Positions 17,872 to 27,156 of a stretch of DNA of 64,000 nucleotides are shown piece by piece; the stretch's first letter is position 1, and each line of letters starts with the position of its first letter. The stretch covers positions 541,453 to 605,452 of the forward strand of contig JAHCJI010000001.1 of the NCBI GenBank assembly GCA_026126305.1, given 5' to 3'. The stretch comes from Phycisphaeraceae bacterium. GTDB taxonomy: Bacteria; Planctomycetota; Phycisphaerae; Phycisphaerales; UBA1924. Below the pieces are notes generated by a model. It did no database searches and was not told the origin of the DNA. It saw only the letters and a list, made by a program, of their open reading frames with translations. Position numbers and translations under genes: made by a program.

Positions 17872-18447
17872 ATGACCGTGCTGTGCGATGAACAGATCAG
17901 GGCCCTGGTTCGCATCGAGCCCTTCGAGAAGGGCGAGCGGCGGCCCGGGAAGATCTCCTACGGCGTGTCGAGCTATGGCTACGACGTGCGGGTGGGCCCG
18001 ACCTTTAAGATCTTCACGCCCACGCCCAAGAGCGGGGGCATCACGGTGGTGGACCCCAAGAATTTCACCGACGACCTGTTCGTGGAGGTGAACTGCGAGG
18101 CCCACGGCACCGACCACGTCATCATCCCCCCCAACAGCTTCGCGCTGTGCGAGACGGTGGAGTTCTTCGAGATCCCCCGAGACTGCCTGGTGATCTGCGT
18201 CGGCAAGAGCACGTACGCGCGGTGTGGGCTCATTGTGAACGTGACGCCGTTGGAGCCGGAGTGGCGGGGGAAGATCACGCTTGAGATCAGCAACACGACG
18301 CCGTTGCCTGCGCGGGTTTACGCGAACGAGGGGATTGCGCAGCTCGTGTTCCTGAAGGCCGACCAAGTGTGTGCGGTGAGCTACGCGGATAAGGCTGGGA
18401 AGTATCAGGATCAGGTTGGGTTGACGTTGCCGAAGGTGGATCAGTGA
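17872..18447 (+). CDS. dcd: dCTP deaminase
   Basis: A 191-residue enzyme of the dUTPase fold that converts dCTP to dUTP (or directly to dUMP in bifunctional members). Conserved blocks are [35 protein letters not shown] and [14 protein letters not shown], with the catalytic Glu in the last block and the closing helix [13 protein letters not shown] good AGGAAGGA ribosome site precedes the ATG. The TGA overlaps the GTG of the HNH gene (GTGA), and that gene in turn overlaps nrdJ, making a three-gene deoxynucleotide-related operon. Products feed dut at 3.8 kb. The 3' third uses more TTG/GTT codons than the rest. Confidence 0.93.
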   Translation: MTVLCDEQIRALVRIEPFEKGERRPGKISYGVSSYGYDVRVGPTFKIFTPTPKSGGITVVDPKNFTDDLFVEVNCEAHGTDHVIIPPNSFALCETVEFFEIPRDCLVICVGKSTYARCGLIVNVTPLEPEWRGKITLEISNTTPLPARVYANEGIAQLVFLKADQVCAVSYADKAGKYQDQVGLTLPKVDQ

Positions 18448-19052
18448 AAGGGTTCACGACGGATTCGCCACGCACGAAGCCTGTGAGGTGCTTGCCTCCA
18501 GAGTTGTGGTTTGGCGAGCCTGGACAACACGGCAAGCCAATTGAATTGATCTTTCAGGAGCAGATCCGAGCCAGAATCTTCGCCAATAGGAGGGCCATTC
18601 GAGACATTGTCAAGTTCTTGACTATTCAGTATTGGCATGACGAGTGTTTCTTTTGCCGCGAGCGGGTTTCGGAGAATTGGACTTGGGAGCACTTCGTCCC
18701 TAAATCGCATGGCGCCGATGACTCGGGGTGGAATGTCGCGCCAGATATCTCGAACTGCGTCCCTTCGTGCAAGGCCTGCAACAACGATCGGAAGAGCGAA
18801 GACGCATGGGTCTATTTGCGACGCTTGGGAAAGCACTCAGAAGCTGAGATTGCTTCCAAAGCTGAAAGGCTCACTGATTGGCAGAGAATCTTCGGCAATA
18901 AGCCTGCAGAAGTTTCTCAAGATCTAGTTGTCTCGGCGTCCAAACTACTGGACCAAACGGGAGTCTATGGGTCGGCTTACGAGAAGTATGGCTGGCGGCC
19001 TTCCGAGCTCATCTCAAGCGATAAAACTCATAACATGGAAGATCTAGCATGA
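18444..19052 (+). CDS. HNH endonuclease-domain protein
   Basis: A 202-residue protein with a zinc-bound HNH module: CFFCRERV near residue 69, then [20 protein letters not shown] (the catalytic His in WEH), then [18 protein letters not shown]. The spacing C-x2-C...H...N...C-x2-C-N-N matches the classical zinc HNH fold. GTG at 18444 overlaps the dcd stop and the TGA overlaps the nrdJ ATG, so it is embedded in an operon with no spare bases. Its GC content is visibly lower than dcd and nrdJ, which indicates later arrival. It might be a free-standing homing nuclease or a defence/repair nuclease; the sequence does not decide. Confidence 0.8.
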   Translation: MKGFTTDSPRTKPVRCLPPELWFGEPGQHGKPIELIFQEQIRARIFANRRAIRDIVKFLTIQYWHDECFFCRERVSENWTWEHFVPKSHGADDSGWNVAPDISNCVPSCKACNNDRKSEDAWVYLRRLGKHSEAEIASKAERLTDWQRIFGNKPAEVSQDLVVSASKLLDQTGVYGSAYEKYGWRPSELISSDKTHNMEDLA

Positions 19053-22000
19053 AGATCACCCGCAAATTCACCACCGCCGGCCAGGACCCCTTCGACAGCG
19101 TCAAGTGGACGACGCGTTCGAGCAGGATCAGCAACCCGGATGGGTCGATCGTGTTCGAGATGAAGGACGCCGAGGTGCCGGCGTCTTGGAGCCAGTTGGC
19201 AACGGACATCGCCGTGAGCAAGTACTTCCGCAAGGCGGGCGTGCCGCAGATGGTGAAGGCCGGTGCGATCGTCGCCGGGGGTTGGCAGGCCGCTGCGAGC
19301 AAGGCCAAGGATGGCCTGCCCCCCGGTGTCTTAAAGGATGCGGACGGGAAGGTTGTGACCGGGCCGGAGCGGAGCGTTCGGCAGTTGGTGCATCGCCTGG
19401 CGGGGTGCTGGCGGCACTGGGGCGAGGCGCACAAGTACTTCGACAGCGTCGAGGACGCGCAGGCGTTTTATGACGAGTTGGTGTACATGCTGCTGCACCA
19501 GATGGCGGCGCCCAACAGCCCGCAGTGGTTCAACACGGGGCTGCACTGGGCGTATGGCATCGAGGGACCGGCCCAGGGGCACTGGGTGCCAGACCCGAAG
19601 ACAGGTGAGGTGAGCCTGGCGGGCGGGGCGTACGAGCATCCGCAGCCGCACGCGTGCTTTATCCAGAGCGTGAGCGACGACCTTGTGAACGAGGGCGGGA
19701 TCATGGACCTTTGGGTTCGTGAGGCCCGGCTGTTCAAGTATGGCAGCGGGACGGGGACGAACTTCAGCCGTCTGCGCGGCGAGGGCGAGCCGCTGAGTGG
19801 TGGTGGCAAGAGCAGCGGCTTGATGAGCTGGCTGAAGATCGGCGACCGCGCGGCCAGTGCGATCAAGAGCGGGGGGACCACTCGACGGGCGGCCAAGATG
19901 GTGTGTCTGGACATGGACCACCCGGATATTGAGAGCTTCGTGAACTGGAAGGTGCGCGAGGAGATCAAGGTGGCGGCGATGGTGGAGGGGCTGACGAAGA
20001 TCGCCGGCGAGCGGGCGAGCGTGCATGATCCTGAGACCATCGGGGAGACGGCGCGGCGGCTTGGGTTGAAGCTGGATTACGACTTCAACGGCGAGGCATA
20101 CGCGAGCGTGAGCGGGCAGAACAGCAACAACTCGGTGCGCGTGCCCGACAAGTTCTTTGACGCGGTGGACTCTGGGGCGGCGTGGGAGACGCGCTGGCGG
20201 ACCAACGGCGAGTTGGCCCGCACGGTGGACGCGCGGAAGTTGTGGGACGATATCGCCTACGCGGCGTGGCGTTGTGCCGACCCGGGCGTGCAGTTCGACA
20301 GCACGATCAACGCGTGGCACACCTGCCCTGGCGCGGGGCGGATCAACGCGAGTAATCCTTGCGTGACCGGCGACACACTGGTGGCCACGGGCGAGGGATA
20401 CCGGCGCATCAGCGAGATGGTCGGGCAGTGCGCCGAGGTCATCAACGCGCGGGGCGAGCGGTCGTTCGTGGATTCGATCTTCCCCACGGGCGAGAAGCCC
20501 GTGTACCGGCTGACGACGCGGAGCGGGTATTCGTTGCGACTGACGGCAGACCACCGCGTGCTGACGGTGGGGCGCGGCGACGTGCCCGCGTGCGAGTTGA
20601 CGGTGGACGACGAGGTGGTGCTGGAGCGGCCGGGTTTTGGCGACGATTACGTGCCGGCGGCCTTTGGGGAGGTGATCGGGGCGGCCCTTGGCGATGGGTG
20701 CGTGTCGCGCGGCGAGAGCCAGGACCACTTGCAGATCGCACTCTCGGGCGAGGAGTACCGGGTGGGCGAGCGGCTGGCCGAGGGGCTGGACGTTGGCAAG
20801 GAGTGGCTGGGCTTGGCCGATGGCCGCAGCCTGCGGCCGCAGCGCGTGCATGAGACGGCCACGGGGCTGCGTGTGACCACGACGGTGGCGCGGGTGCTCG
20901 AGGCCGTGGAGCGGTACGCCGTGCTCGACGCGGGGTCGGCAGGCAAGTCGATGACCGACGCGGTGTTCGGGCTCGATCGCGCGTCGCAGGCGGCGATCTT
21001 GCGGGGTCTGTTCACCGCCGACGGCACGGTGAACGACAGCGGCGAGAAGTCGCAATATGTGGCGCTGGATTCGACGAGCCTGGAGTTGTTGCGGCAGGTG
21101 CAGTTGTTGCTGCTGGGCTTTGGCATCAAGGCGAAGTTGTACCAGAATCGCCGGGCCCTGGGCCACGACCACGCCGAACTGCCCGACGGCAAGGGCGGGA
21201 CCAAGGCCTATCCCGTTCGGCAGGTCCATTCGCTGCGAATCTCGCGGAGTTCGCGGGTGGTCTTCGAGCGTGCCATCGGGTTCATGCCCGAGAGCAGCAA
21301 GGCGGACCGGCTGGCGACGCTCAACGCGCGGGTGACGACGTACAACGAGAAGTTTACCGATCGCGTGCGTTCGCTCGAGGCGTGTGGTGTGGAGCACGTG
21401 TTCGACCTGACCGAGCCCACGACGCACCACTTTGTGGCCAACGGCATCGTGGTGCATAATTGTTCGGAATACATGTTCCTGGACAACACGGCGTGCAACC
21501 TGGCGTCATTGAACCTGATGAAGTTTTATGACGCCCCGACGCGGCACTTCGACGTGCGGGCGTACGAGCACGCGATCGACCTGTGGACGATGGTGCTGGA
21601 GATCAGCGTGCTGATGGCGGCCTACCCCAGCAAGGAGGTGGCCGAACTGAGCTGGACGTATCGCACGCTGGGGCTTGGGTATGCCAACCTGGGCGCGATG
21701 CTGATGCAGGCGGGCATCCCGTACGACAGCGAGGACGGGCGGGCGATCTGCGGCTGCCTGACGGCGATCCTGACCGGCGGTTCGTACCGCATGTCGGCCA
21801 AGATGGCCAGGGAGCACGGGCCCTTCCCTGGATACAAGCCCGACGCCGACAACATGCTGCGGGTGATGCGCAACCACCGCCGTGCGGCCCACGGCGTGAA
21901 GCGTGGGGCGGCCGAGTGGGAGGGGCTTAATTCCCGGACGCGTCCGGTGCCCATCGACCAATCGCTCTGCCGCAGTGGTCGGGTGCCTGTCGCCAACACG

Positions 22001-23890
22001 CCCGAGTTGTTGGACCGCGCGAGGATGGCCTGGGACCAGGCGATCCAGCTGGGCGAGGCGCACGGGTATCGCAACGCGCAGACGACGGTGATCGCGCCGA
22101 CGGGGACCATCGGGCTGCTGATGGACTGCGACACCACGGGCGTGGAGCCCGACTTTGCGCTGGTGAAGTTTAAGAAGCTGGCGGGTGGCGGGTACTTTAA
22201 GATCGCCAACGCCAGCGTGAAGCCCGCCCTTGAAGCGATGGGCTACGACGAGCGCGAGCGGCAGGACATGCTGCGATACCTGCTGGGAACGTTGCACCTG
22301 GAGGTGCCGTTGCCCGCGGGCGTGCCCGGGGCGATGGAAGGGCAGACGCTGGCGCAGTGGCTGCGCGGCAAGGGGCTGATCGAGGAAGATATCAAGAAGA
22401 TCAACGACGCACTGCCGGGCGTGTTCGAGATCGGCTTTGCCTTCAGCGCCTGGGCGCTGGGCGAGGCGGCGCTGGAGCGCGTGGGCATTGATCCGCAGAC
22501 TGCCCAGGCTAACCCGGGCTTCAACCTGCTGCGCGAGCTGGGCCTGACCCGCGAGCAGGTGGGCGAACTGAACCTGCTGGTCTGCGGTACGCAGACGCTG
22601 GAGGGTGCCCCGCACCTGAAGGCCGAGCACCTGCCGGTGTTCGACTGCGCGAACACGTGCGGGCCGCTGAGCACGCGGTACATTGAGCCGCAGGGGCACA
22701 TTCGCATGATGGCCGCGTCCCAACCTTTCATCAGCGGTGCGATCAGCAAGACGATCAACCTGCCCAACGACGCGAGCGTGGAGGACATCAAGTCCTGCTA
22801 CCGGCTCAGTTGGGAGTTGGGGCTCAAGGCCAACGCCCTCTACCGCGACGGGTGCAAGCTCAGCCAGCCTTTGAGCACCAAGAGCGACGCGAAGGACGAG
22901 GACGGGGCGAAGGCCGACGTAGTGGTCGTCGAGGTCGACATCGAGGACACCATCGAGGTGGACGCCGACGGCGAGCGCGAGGCGCTCGAAGAGGTGGGCG
23001 AGTTGGCGGTGTCGGCTGCCAAGAGCGCGGGCGAAGGCGACGTGCGCGAGGTGGTCAAGACCGTCGAGCGGATCGTGCATCGACCGATGCGTCGCCGGCT
23101 GCCCGACACGCGCGGCTCGTTGACGCACAAGTTCAACATCGCCGGCCACGAGGGCTACCTGACGGTGGGCCTCTATGAGGACGGGCTGCCCGGCGAGTTG
23201 TTCATCACGATGGCCAAGGAGGGCTCGACCATCGGCGGGCTGATGGACAGCCTGGGGACGGCCGTCAGCGTGGCGCTCCAGTACGGCGTGCCGCTGGAAA
23301 GCCTGGTGCGCAAGTTCACGCACCAGCGCTTCGAGCCGGCGGGCATGACGACCAACCGCGATATCCCCATCGCCAAGAGCCTGGTGGACTACATCTTCCG
23401 GTGGATGGGCATCCAGTTCATCCCGGGGTATCGCGAGGCCAACTCACCACGACGGGGCGCGGGAGAGGCCGAGGCCTCGGCCGCGAAGCCCGAAGACGGT
23501 GGTGCGGACTCCAGCGAACGACTCCGCGCCTCTGCTGGGCCCACGGACGGGCCCGGCGGGCGGGTCGAACGTGCCGCGATGATGACCCGCGATGCCCAGA
23601 CGCCAGCCGGTGACGATGCCGGACAAGCAGGCCCGAGGGTGCGGGCGGCCCGAGAGGCGGTGGTGACCACGACGCGGCACCTGGTCGTTGAAGCCAGCGA
23701 GACCAGTGTTCGGCGAAGCCGGACGGCGGGGTACGTCGAGTCGGGCCGGGCGGGCGAGGCGGCGCAGCTGTCCTCGATGCTCGAGAGCATGGCCGACGCG
23801 CCGGCGTGCGACGTGTGCGGCACCATCACAGTGCGGAACGGGACCTGCTACAAGTGCCTGAACTGCGGGAACAGCATGGGGTGCAGTTAA
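19049..23890 (+). CDS. nrdJ: Adenosylcobalamin-dependent (class II) ribonucleoside-diphosphate reductase with intein
   Basis: A 1613-residue precursor; removing the 367-residue intein leaves a 1246-residue class II reductase that converts NDPs to dNDPs using vitamin B12. The redox cysteine is C203 (QPHACFIQSV), the thiyl-radical cysteine C805 and catalytic Glu E807 are in CSEYMFLDNTACNLASLN, and C816 pairs with C203; the 805-to-816 gap of 11 equals that in Thermotoga NrdJ. An acidic linker follows near residues 1290-1330, and the C terminus carries the zinc ribbon CDVCGTITVRNGTCYKCLNC. The ATG overlaps the HNH stop (ATGA). A low-complexity insert near residues 1460-1570 separates the core from the tail. 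A strong terminator lies downstream. Confidence 0.95.
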   Translation: MKITRKFTTAGQDPFDSVKWTTRSSRISNPDGSIVFEMKDAEVPASWSQLATDIAVSKYFRKAGVPQMVKAGAIVAGGWQAAASKAKDGLPPGVLKDADGKVVTGPERSVRQLVHRLAGCWRHWGEAHKYFDSVEDAQAFYDELVYMLLHQMAAPNSPQWFNTGLHWAYGIEGPAQGHWVPDPKTGEVSLAGGAYEHPQPHACFIQSVSDDLVNEGGIMDLWVREARLFKYGSGTGTNFSRLRGEGEPLSGGGKSSGLMSWLKIGDRAASAIKSGGTTRRAAKMVCLDMDHPDIESFVNWKVREEIKVAAMVEGLTKIAGERASVHDPETIGETARRLGLKLDYDFNGEAYASVSGQNSNNSVRVPDKFFDAVDSGAAWETRWRTNGELARTVDARKLWDDIAYAAWRCADPGVQFDSTINAWHTCPGAGRINASNPCVTGDTLVATGEGYRRISEMVGQCAEVINARGERSFVDSIFPTGEKPVYRLTTRSGYSLRLTADHRVLTVGRGDVPACELTVDDEVVLERPGFGDDYVPAAFGEVIGAALGDGCVSRGESQDHLQIALSGEEYRVGERLAEGLDVGKEWLGLADGRSLRPQRVHETATGLRVTTTVARVLEAVERYAVLDAGSAGKSMTDAVFGLDRASQAAILRGLFTADGTVNDSGEKSQYVALDSTSLELLRQVQLLLLGFGIKAKLYQNRRALGHDHAELPDGKGGTKAYPVRQVHSLRISRSSRVVFERAIGFMPESSKADRLATLNARVTTYNEKFTDRVRSLEACGVEHVFDLTEPTTHHFVANGIVVHNCSEYMFLDNTACNLASLNLMKFYDAPTRHFDVRAYEHAIDLWTMVLEISVLMAAYPSKEVAELSWTYRTLGLGYANLGAMLMQAGIPYDSEDGRAICGCLTAILTGGSYRMSAKMAREHGPFPGYKPDADNMLRVMRNHRRAAHGVKRGAAEWEGLNSRTRPVPIDQSLCRSGRVPVANTPELLDRARMAWDQAIQLGEAHGYRNAQTTVIAPTGTIGLLMDCDTTGVEPDFALVKFKKLAGGGYFKIANASVKPALEAMGYDERERQDMLRYLLGTLHLEVPLPAGVPGAMEGQTLAQWLRGKGLIEEDIKKINDALPGVFEIGFAFSAWALGEAALERVGIDPQTAQANPGFNLLRELGLTREQVGELNLLVCGTQTLEGAPHLKAEHLPVFDCANTCGPLSTRYIEPQGHIRMMAASQPFISGAISKTINLPNDASVEDIKSCYRLSWELGLKANALYRDGCKLSQPLSTKSDAKDEDGAKADVVVVEVDIEDTIEVDADGEREALEEVGELAVSAAKSAGEGDVREVVKTVERIVHRPMRRRLPDTRGSLTHKFNIAGHEGYLTVGLYEDGLPGELFITMAKEGSTIGGLMDSLGTAVSVALQYGVPLESLVRKFTHQRFEPAGMTTNRDIPIAKSLVDYIFRWMGIQFIPGYREANSPRRGAGEAEASAAKPEDGGADSSERLRASAGPTDGPGGRVERAAMMTRDAQTPAGDDAGQAGPRVRAAREAVVTTTRHLVVEASETSVRRSRTAGYVESGRAGEAAQLSSMLESMADAPACDVCGTITVRNGTCYKCLNCGNSMGCS
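20360..21460 (+). other. LAGLIDADG intein inside nrdJ
   Basis: Residues 438-804 of the precursor. The N-terminal splice junction is NP/CVTGDTLVATGEG; block B is SLRLTADHRVLT with the T-x2-H pair. Two LAGLIDADG-type homing-nuclease helices follow, VIGAALGDG and LRGLFTADG. The C-terminal splice block ends HHFVANGIVVHN with Asn 804, and the +1 residue is Cys 805. All splicing residues (Cys1, TxxH, penultimate His, Asn, +1 Cys) are intact, so splicing should be active. The insertion site is directly before the catalytic radical cysteine of the host enzyme, so unspliced protein should be inactive. Confidence 0.93.
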
Positions 23891-24347
23891 TGGATCGGGT
23901 TTGCCAGCCGAGCCCGTAGACGAGCCTCCTTCTCTCACCAGTGATCGTCGGGATCTAGCCCGCCTCCCTTCTCTCCGGCGGGCTCGCCACCACCCGGTTC
24001 CGACGATCGCCCTGATGCCCCCGGGCCCGCCACCAGGCCCGGGGGTTTTATCTTGGGCGTTGTGGAGTGCCTCTTTGGCTCGCATGGGTAAAACATGGCC
24101 ATCGAGAATAGTCCTATAACACAAAATACACACGCTGTGCTCCTCAGTCAGATTGTTAATCTGGGCAATTTGAGAGGGATACGCAGGCGGGATTTTACTT
24201 ATTTGCCCTTTCAGATTCCGATTATGCGGTTTGGCAAGCAAGCGAAGAATTTTTTCTCTTGATTGTGTGCGGGAATTGTGTCAGAATGATGCTGGCGTGA
24301 CGGCCCCGCGTGGGGGCCTGAGGGCTGCTTGCTGTGAGGAGCGAGAC
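23891..24347. other. Intergenic region after nrdJ
   Basis: A 457-base spacer with the nrdJ terminator in its first half and an AT-rich second half (about 24110-24300) that likely carries the promoter of the PEP-CTERM gene. A weak TTGATT (24259-24264) to CAGAAT (24282-24287) pair at 17-base spacing is the best promoter-like match but is unconvincing. No coding sequence is seen. Confidence 0.5.
24018..24049 (+). terminator. Rho-independent terminator after nrdJ
   Basis: Ten-base perfect stem, CCCCCGGGCC at 24018-24027 with GGCCCGGGGG at 24036-24045, an eight-base loop and then TTTTAT. Very stable, and about 130 bases after the nrdJ stop. Confidence 0.88.
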
Positions 24348-25205
24348 ATGCGGAAGATCCATGGTCTGATTGGGGCGTCGGCCGCCGCCGTGTTGTGCGG
24401 CACGGCCAATGCCCAACTTGTGTCGGGGTTTGAGTTACCCCAGTTTACTGGCAGCGCTGCTGGCCAGTCGTTCGTGGGCGTCGATGGCTGGTACCAGCCT
24501 GTTGCCTCGGGCATCGAGCAGAGCGTGTACACCTACGCGGGCAACGCGCTGGGCCTGAACCAGAACCCCGTGGGTGGCAACCAGTTCATCGGCGGCCGTG
24601 GCCAGGGTGGGGCGCTGTTCCCCCGCGCCCAGCGGAACATCGATTTCGATCTGGGCAACCGCTGGACGATGGCCTACGACATGGCGGCGAACTTCGATGG
24701 CGACGTGCCTTCGACGCTCAACCTGTCGAGCGCTTCGCTCACGAGCGAGTTCGGTGCTGCGGGTACGTTCAAGGCGTTCATCGCCCTGAACAATTTCGTT
24801 GACACTTCGAACCCCGCCGCGGGCTTCAAGGCCGAGTTCAACGTGTTCAACGACACCGGTGGTGCGACGAACAACCTCTCGCCCGGTGCCGCTTGGCAGA
24901 ACCTCAAGACCAACCACTGGTACCGCCAGATCATCAACTTCGACTTCGCCAGCAACCGGATCCTCGATATCACCATCGTCGATCTGACCACCGGCCAGTC
25001 GAGCACCGCGACGCCCGATGGCTGGTACATGACCGGCGGCGCGGCATCGGCCTTGGACAAGCCCGATGGCATCCGCTTCTTCGTCGGTGGGAGCACCGCC
25101 GGCAACATCATGGGCTGGGACAACGTCTACGTCGTCCCCGCTCCGGCCTCGCTGCTGGCCTTTGCCGGCGCTGCGGGCCTGATCAGCGTGCGTCGCCGTC
25201 GCTGA
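24348..25205 (+). CDS. PEP-CTERM sorted exported protein
   Basis: A 285-residue secreted protein. The signal peptide (IHGLIGASAAAVLCGTANAQ) is followed by a beta-rich lectin/laminin-G-like body with aromatic and Asn/Gly-rich strands (WTMAYDMAANFDGDV), and a C-terminal sorting signal VPAPASLLAFAGAAGLISV plus RRRR. The PEP motif here is P-A-P, a common planctomycete variant; the exosortase system would cleave it and anchor it to the envelope. GAGGAG precedes the ATG at 24348. Monocistronic: a promoter region lies upstream and a terminator follows. The ligand is unknown. Confidence 0.82.
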   Translation: MRKIHGLIGASAAAVLCGTANAQLVSGFELPQFTGSAAGQSFVGVDGWYQPVASGIEQSVYTYAGNALGLNQNPVGGNQFIGGRGQGGALFPRAQRNIDFDLGNRWTMAYDMAANFDGDVPSTLNLSSASLTSEFGAAGTFKAFIALNNFVDTSNPAAGFKAEFNVFNDTGGATNNLSPGAAWQNLKTNHWYRQIINFDFASNRILDITIVDLTTGQSSTATPDGWYMTGGAASALDKPDGIRFFVGGSTAGNIMGWDNVYVVPAPASLLAFAGAAGLISVRRRR

Positions 25206-25243
25206 TCGCTGGGTGCTTCAATCTCAGGCTCCGTGTCTCCTTC

Positions 25244-25269
25244 AACCGCCGAGTCCATCGGCGGTTTTT
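25244..25269 (+). terminator. Rho-independent terminator after the PEP-CTERM gene
   Basis: Perfect nine-base stem, AACCGCCGA at 25244-25252 with TCGGCGGTT at 25258-25266, loop GTCCA, then a T5 run. It may also serve the convergent methyltransferase gene, which ends at 25285. Confidence 0.88.
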
Positions 25270-25284
25270 CATTGGCACGAATAC

Positions 25285-26091
25285 TCAGCCAGGCCGATCG
25301 GCCCGCTTGCGTGCCAGGACACGGATCTCGCCGTGGGCCAGGGGGTGGCTGGCGTGGTCTTTGATGCGTTCGCGGATGATTTCGAGGCACTGGAAGGTCA
25401 GCATCGTGCGCAGTAAATCGGGCGTGAAGGCGTGGGGGTGCATGTCGTCAACGGTGGTGCGCAAGTCGACCAGCACCCACGCGTGCCCGCCGGGACGCAG
25501 CACACGGGCGATCTCGGCGACGACTCGGCCCGGGTCGGCCACGTGGTCGAGGCAGTTGTCGCAGATGGCAAGGTCGTAGGCGTTGCCGGCCAGGGGCAGT
25601 TGCTCGCCCGGAGCGGCGATGGGTGTGTAGACCATGGGGCCGGGGGGCAGCAGGCCGCATGCAAGGTAGCCGTCGTTGAGTGGATCGACGCTGGCGGCCA
25701 TGCGCCACGTGCCTTGGGCGATGGTGGGGTGGGGCCCGCCGCCGATCTCGAGTACCGCGGTCCGGGCTTGCCAGACTGGCACGTCCTCAACGCCAAGCCA
25801 GCGGGCCAGTTCAGCGATGCGCTCGCGCTGCCACTGGCCAAACACTGTGTGGAAGTCGCCGAAGGCGGGATCGATGGCCTCGTGTGCGCCCGGGACGTGG
25901 ACGGCCCGGACCCAGTATGCCAGTTCGTCTCTCAGTCGTCGTTCGAGGTGGGTGTCGGCTATGGCGCTGCGGAGAGACCCATCGAGCCCGCCGCGCCAGG
26001 CGTGCCAGCCGCCCGCACCGGCGATGGCATCTTCGAGGGGGGCAAGGGCGGGGCGGATGAAACGTCGGACGGCTCTTTTGCCGAGGGTCAT
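25285..26091 (-). CDS. Class I SAM-dependent methyltransferase
   Basis: A 268-residue enzyme. The SAM-binding glycine motif is VLEIGGGPHPT near residue 117, followed by CDNCLDHVADPGRVVAEI and VLRPGGHAWVLVDLR, as in Methyltransf_11/25 proteins. The first 100 residues form a basic and then helical cap with no known domain. Related enzymes act on small molecules, quinones or cell-envelope lipids; the acceptor cannot be named. The ATG at 26091 has GAGG five bases upstream on the coding strand. Upstream in-frame codons are Pro/Arg-rich and rejected. The gene is divergent from phoU. Confidence 0.8.
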   Translation of the reverse strand: MTLGKRAVRRFIRPALAPLEDAIAGAGGWHAWRGGLDGSLRSAIADTHLERRLRDELAYWVRAVHVPGAHEAIDPAFGDFHTVFGQWQRERIAELARWLGVEDVPVWQARTAVLEIGGGPHPTIAQGTWRMAASVDPLNDGYLACGLLPPGPMVYTPIAAPGEQLPLAGNAYDLAICDNCLDHVADPGRVVAEIARVLRPGGHAWVLVDLRTTVDDMHPHAFTPDLLRTMLTFQCLEIIRERIKDHASHPLAHGEIRVLARKRADRPG

Positions 26092-26394
26092 GATTGCCTC
26101 GGCCAGCCTTCCGCGCCTTGGCGGGGAGGAGAAGATGATACTTGGCGCGGGCCGGACGGGCCCGGGCGGGGCGTTGGTAGTTCCCTGGCGTGATGGTTTG
26201 TCTGTCTGGGTGGACTGGGGCTGGCGTGTGCGCGGTGATTCCTGATGGATGGGGCCAGCGTTTGGGCGGGTGCTGCTGGTGGGCATGGTCCCTGAGCGTA
26301 CGCTCGCAACAGCCTGGGGCCTACGATTGCCGATGGTCTCCGATACGCCCGATACGGCAGACCTGGCCGCGAGGGCGGGAAGGGATCAACACCC
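26092..26394. other. Intergenic region between methyltransferase gene and phoU
   Basis: A 303-base divergent spacer. It contains a perfect 12-bp palindrome, GAGCGTACGCTC at 26294-26305, that could be an operator. No coding sequence is supported. A GGGAAGGGAT stretch just before 26395 is the likely ribosome site of phoU. Confidence 0.45.
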
Positions 26395-27093
26395 ATGTCA
26401 TCAGGCCATGCATTCGAGCGACCGGTCGGCGGCCAGGCCTTGCCCCGTCAGATCGTGGGCCTCAAGAGGCAGTTGATCAAGGAAGCGTCCTACGCGGTGG
26501 CGATGATCGAGCAGGCCCTCGATGCGCTTCTGCGACTCGATCGCCCGCAGGCCAAGGCCGTCCGCAAGCAGGACGACGTGATCGATCGTCAGGAACTGGA
26601 GATCGAAAAGGCGTGCGTCGATCTGCTGCTGATGCAGCATCCCGTTGCCAGCGATTTCCAGGCGGTGCTCTTCGTGCTGCGTGTGAACTCGCAGGTGGAG
26701 CGTGTGGGCGACCATGCAACGAGCATCGCCAAAGTGGCCTCGCGGATGGTGAAGGCCGGGCTCAGCCCGCAGTGGCCCACCTCGCTGATCGAGATGGCCC
26801 ACCGCGTGCCCGCGTGCTGCCACCGCACACTGCGGGCGGTGCTCGACGAGGACGTGGCCGCGGCCAGGGAGATCATCGCCGAAGACGATGTCATCGACGA
26901 GCTCGAGAAGACGCTTTTCGAGGAGACGCTGGACCTGATCCGCACCGATCCCCAAGGCGACCTCGCCGGGCTGTACATCTATCGCGTGGGCCGCGAACTG
27001 GAGCGGACCGCCGACGTGATGGCGGGCATCTGCCGAGACCTGATCTACCGCGAGACCGGCGAGAACCTTCGGCACGCGAAGAAGGGCACCTGA
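26395..27093 (+). CDS. phoU: Phosphate-signalling regulator PhoU
   Basis: A 232-residue cytoplasmic protein made of two PhoU three-helix repeats (residues about 25-110 and 130-220). Metal-binding family signatures are visible: QVERVGDHATSIAKV in the first repeat and RELERTADVMAGICRDLIY in the second. PhoU restrains PhoR/PhoB signalling and the Pst transporter when phosphate is ample. No pst or pho gene lies next to it, so it stands alone here, 63 bases before tRNA-Val. The start ATG is preceded by GGGAAGGGA. There is a Cys pair (ACC) in the linker between the repeats. Confidence 0.88.
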   Translation: MSSGHAFERPVGGQALPRQIVGLKRQLIKEASYAVAMIEQALDALLRLDRPQAKAVRKQDDVIDRQELEIEKACVDLLLMQHPVASDFQAVLFVLRVNSQVERVGDHATSIAKVASRMVKAGLSPQWPTSLIEMAHRVPACCHRTLRAVLDEDVAAAREIIAEDDVIDELEKTLFEETLDLIRTDPQGDLAGLYIYRVGRELERTADVMAGICRDLIYRETGENLRHAKKGT

Positions 27094-27119
27094 GGGTTGT
27101 CCGGCACGGAGCCGACGGG

Positions 27120-27128
27120 TGCTATACT
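27120..27128 (+). promoter_or_regulatory. Extended -10 promoter element for tRNA-Val
   Basis: TGCTATACT: an extended -10 (TGn) with TATACT at 27123-27128, placing transcription start near 27135, about 22 bases before the tRNA. No good -35 is seen at 17 bases, which is usual for extended -10 promoters. Confidence 0.45.
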
Positions 27129-27156
27129 GGTGCCCGCCGGATGGCCGGCGGATGTC

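Noticed and set aside
18900..19048. Cobalamin riboswitch upstream of nrdJ
   Set aside because: nrdJ overlaps the HNH gene by four bases, leaving no leader, and no B12-box-like sequence was found.
24259..24287. Promoter for the PEP-CTERM gene (TTGATT-17-CAGAAT)
   Set aside because: The -10 match is poor and several similar pairs occur in this AT-rich stretch.
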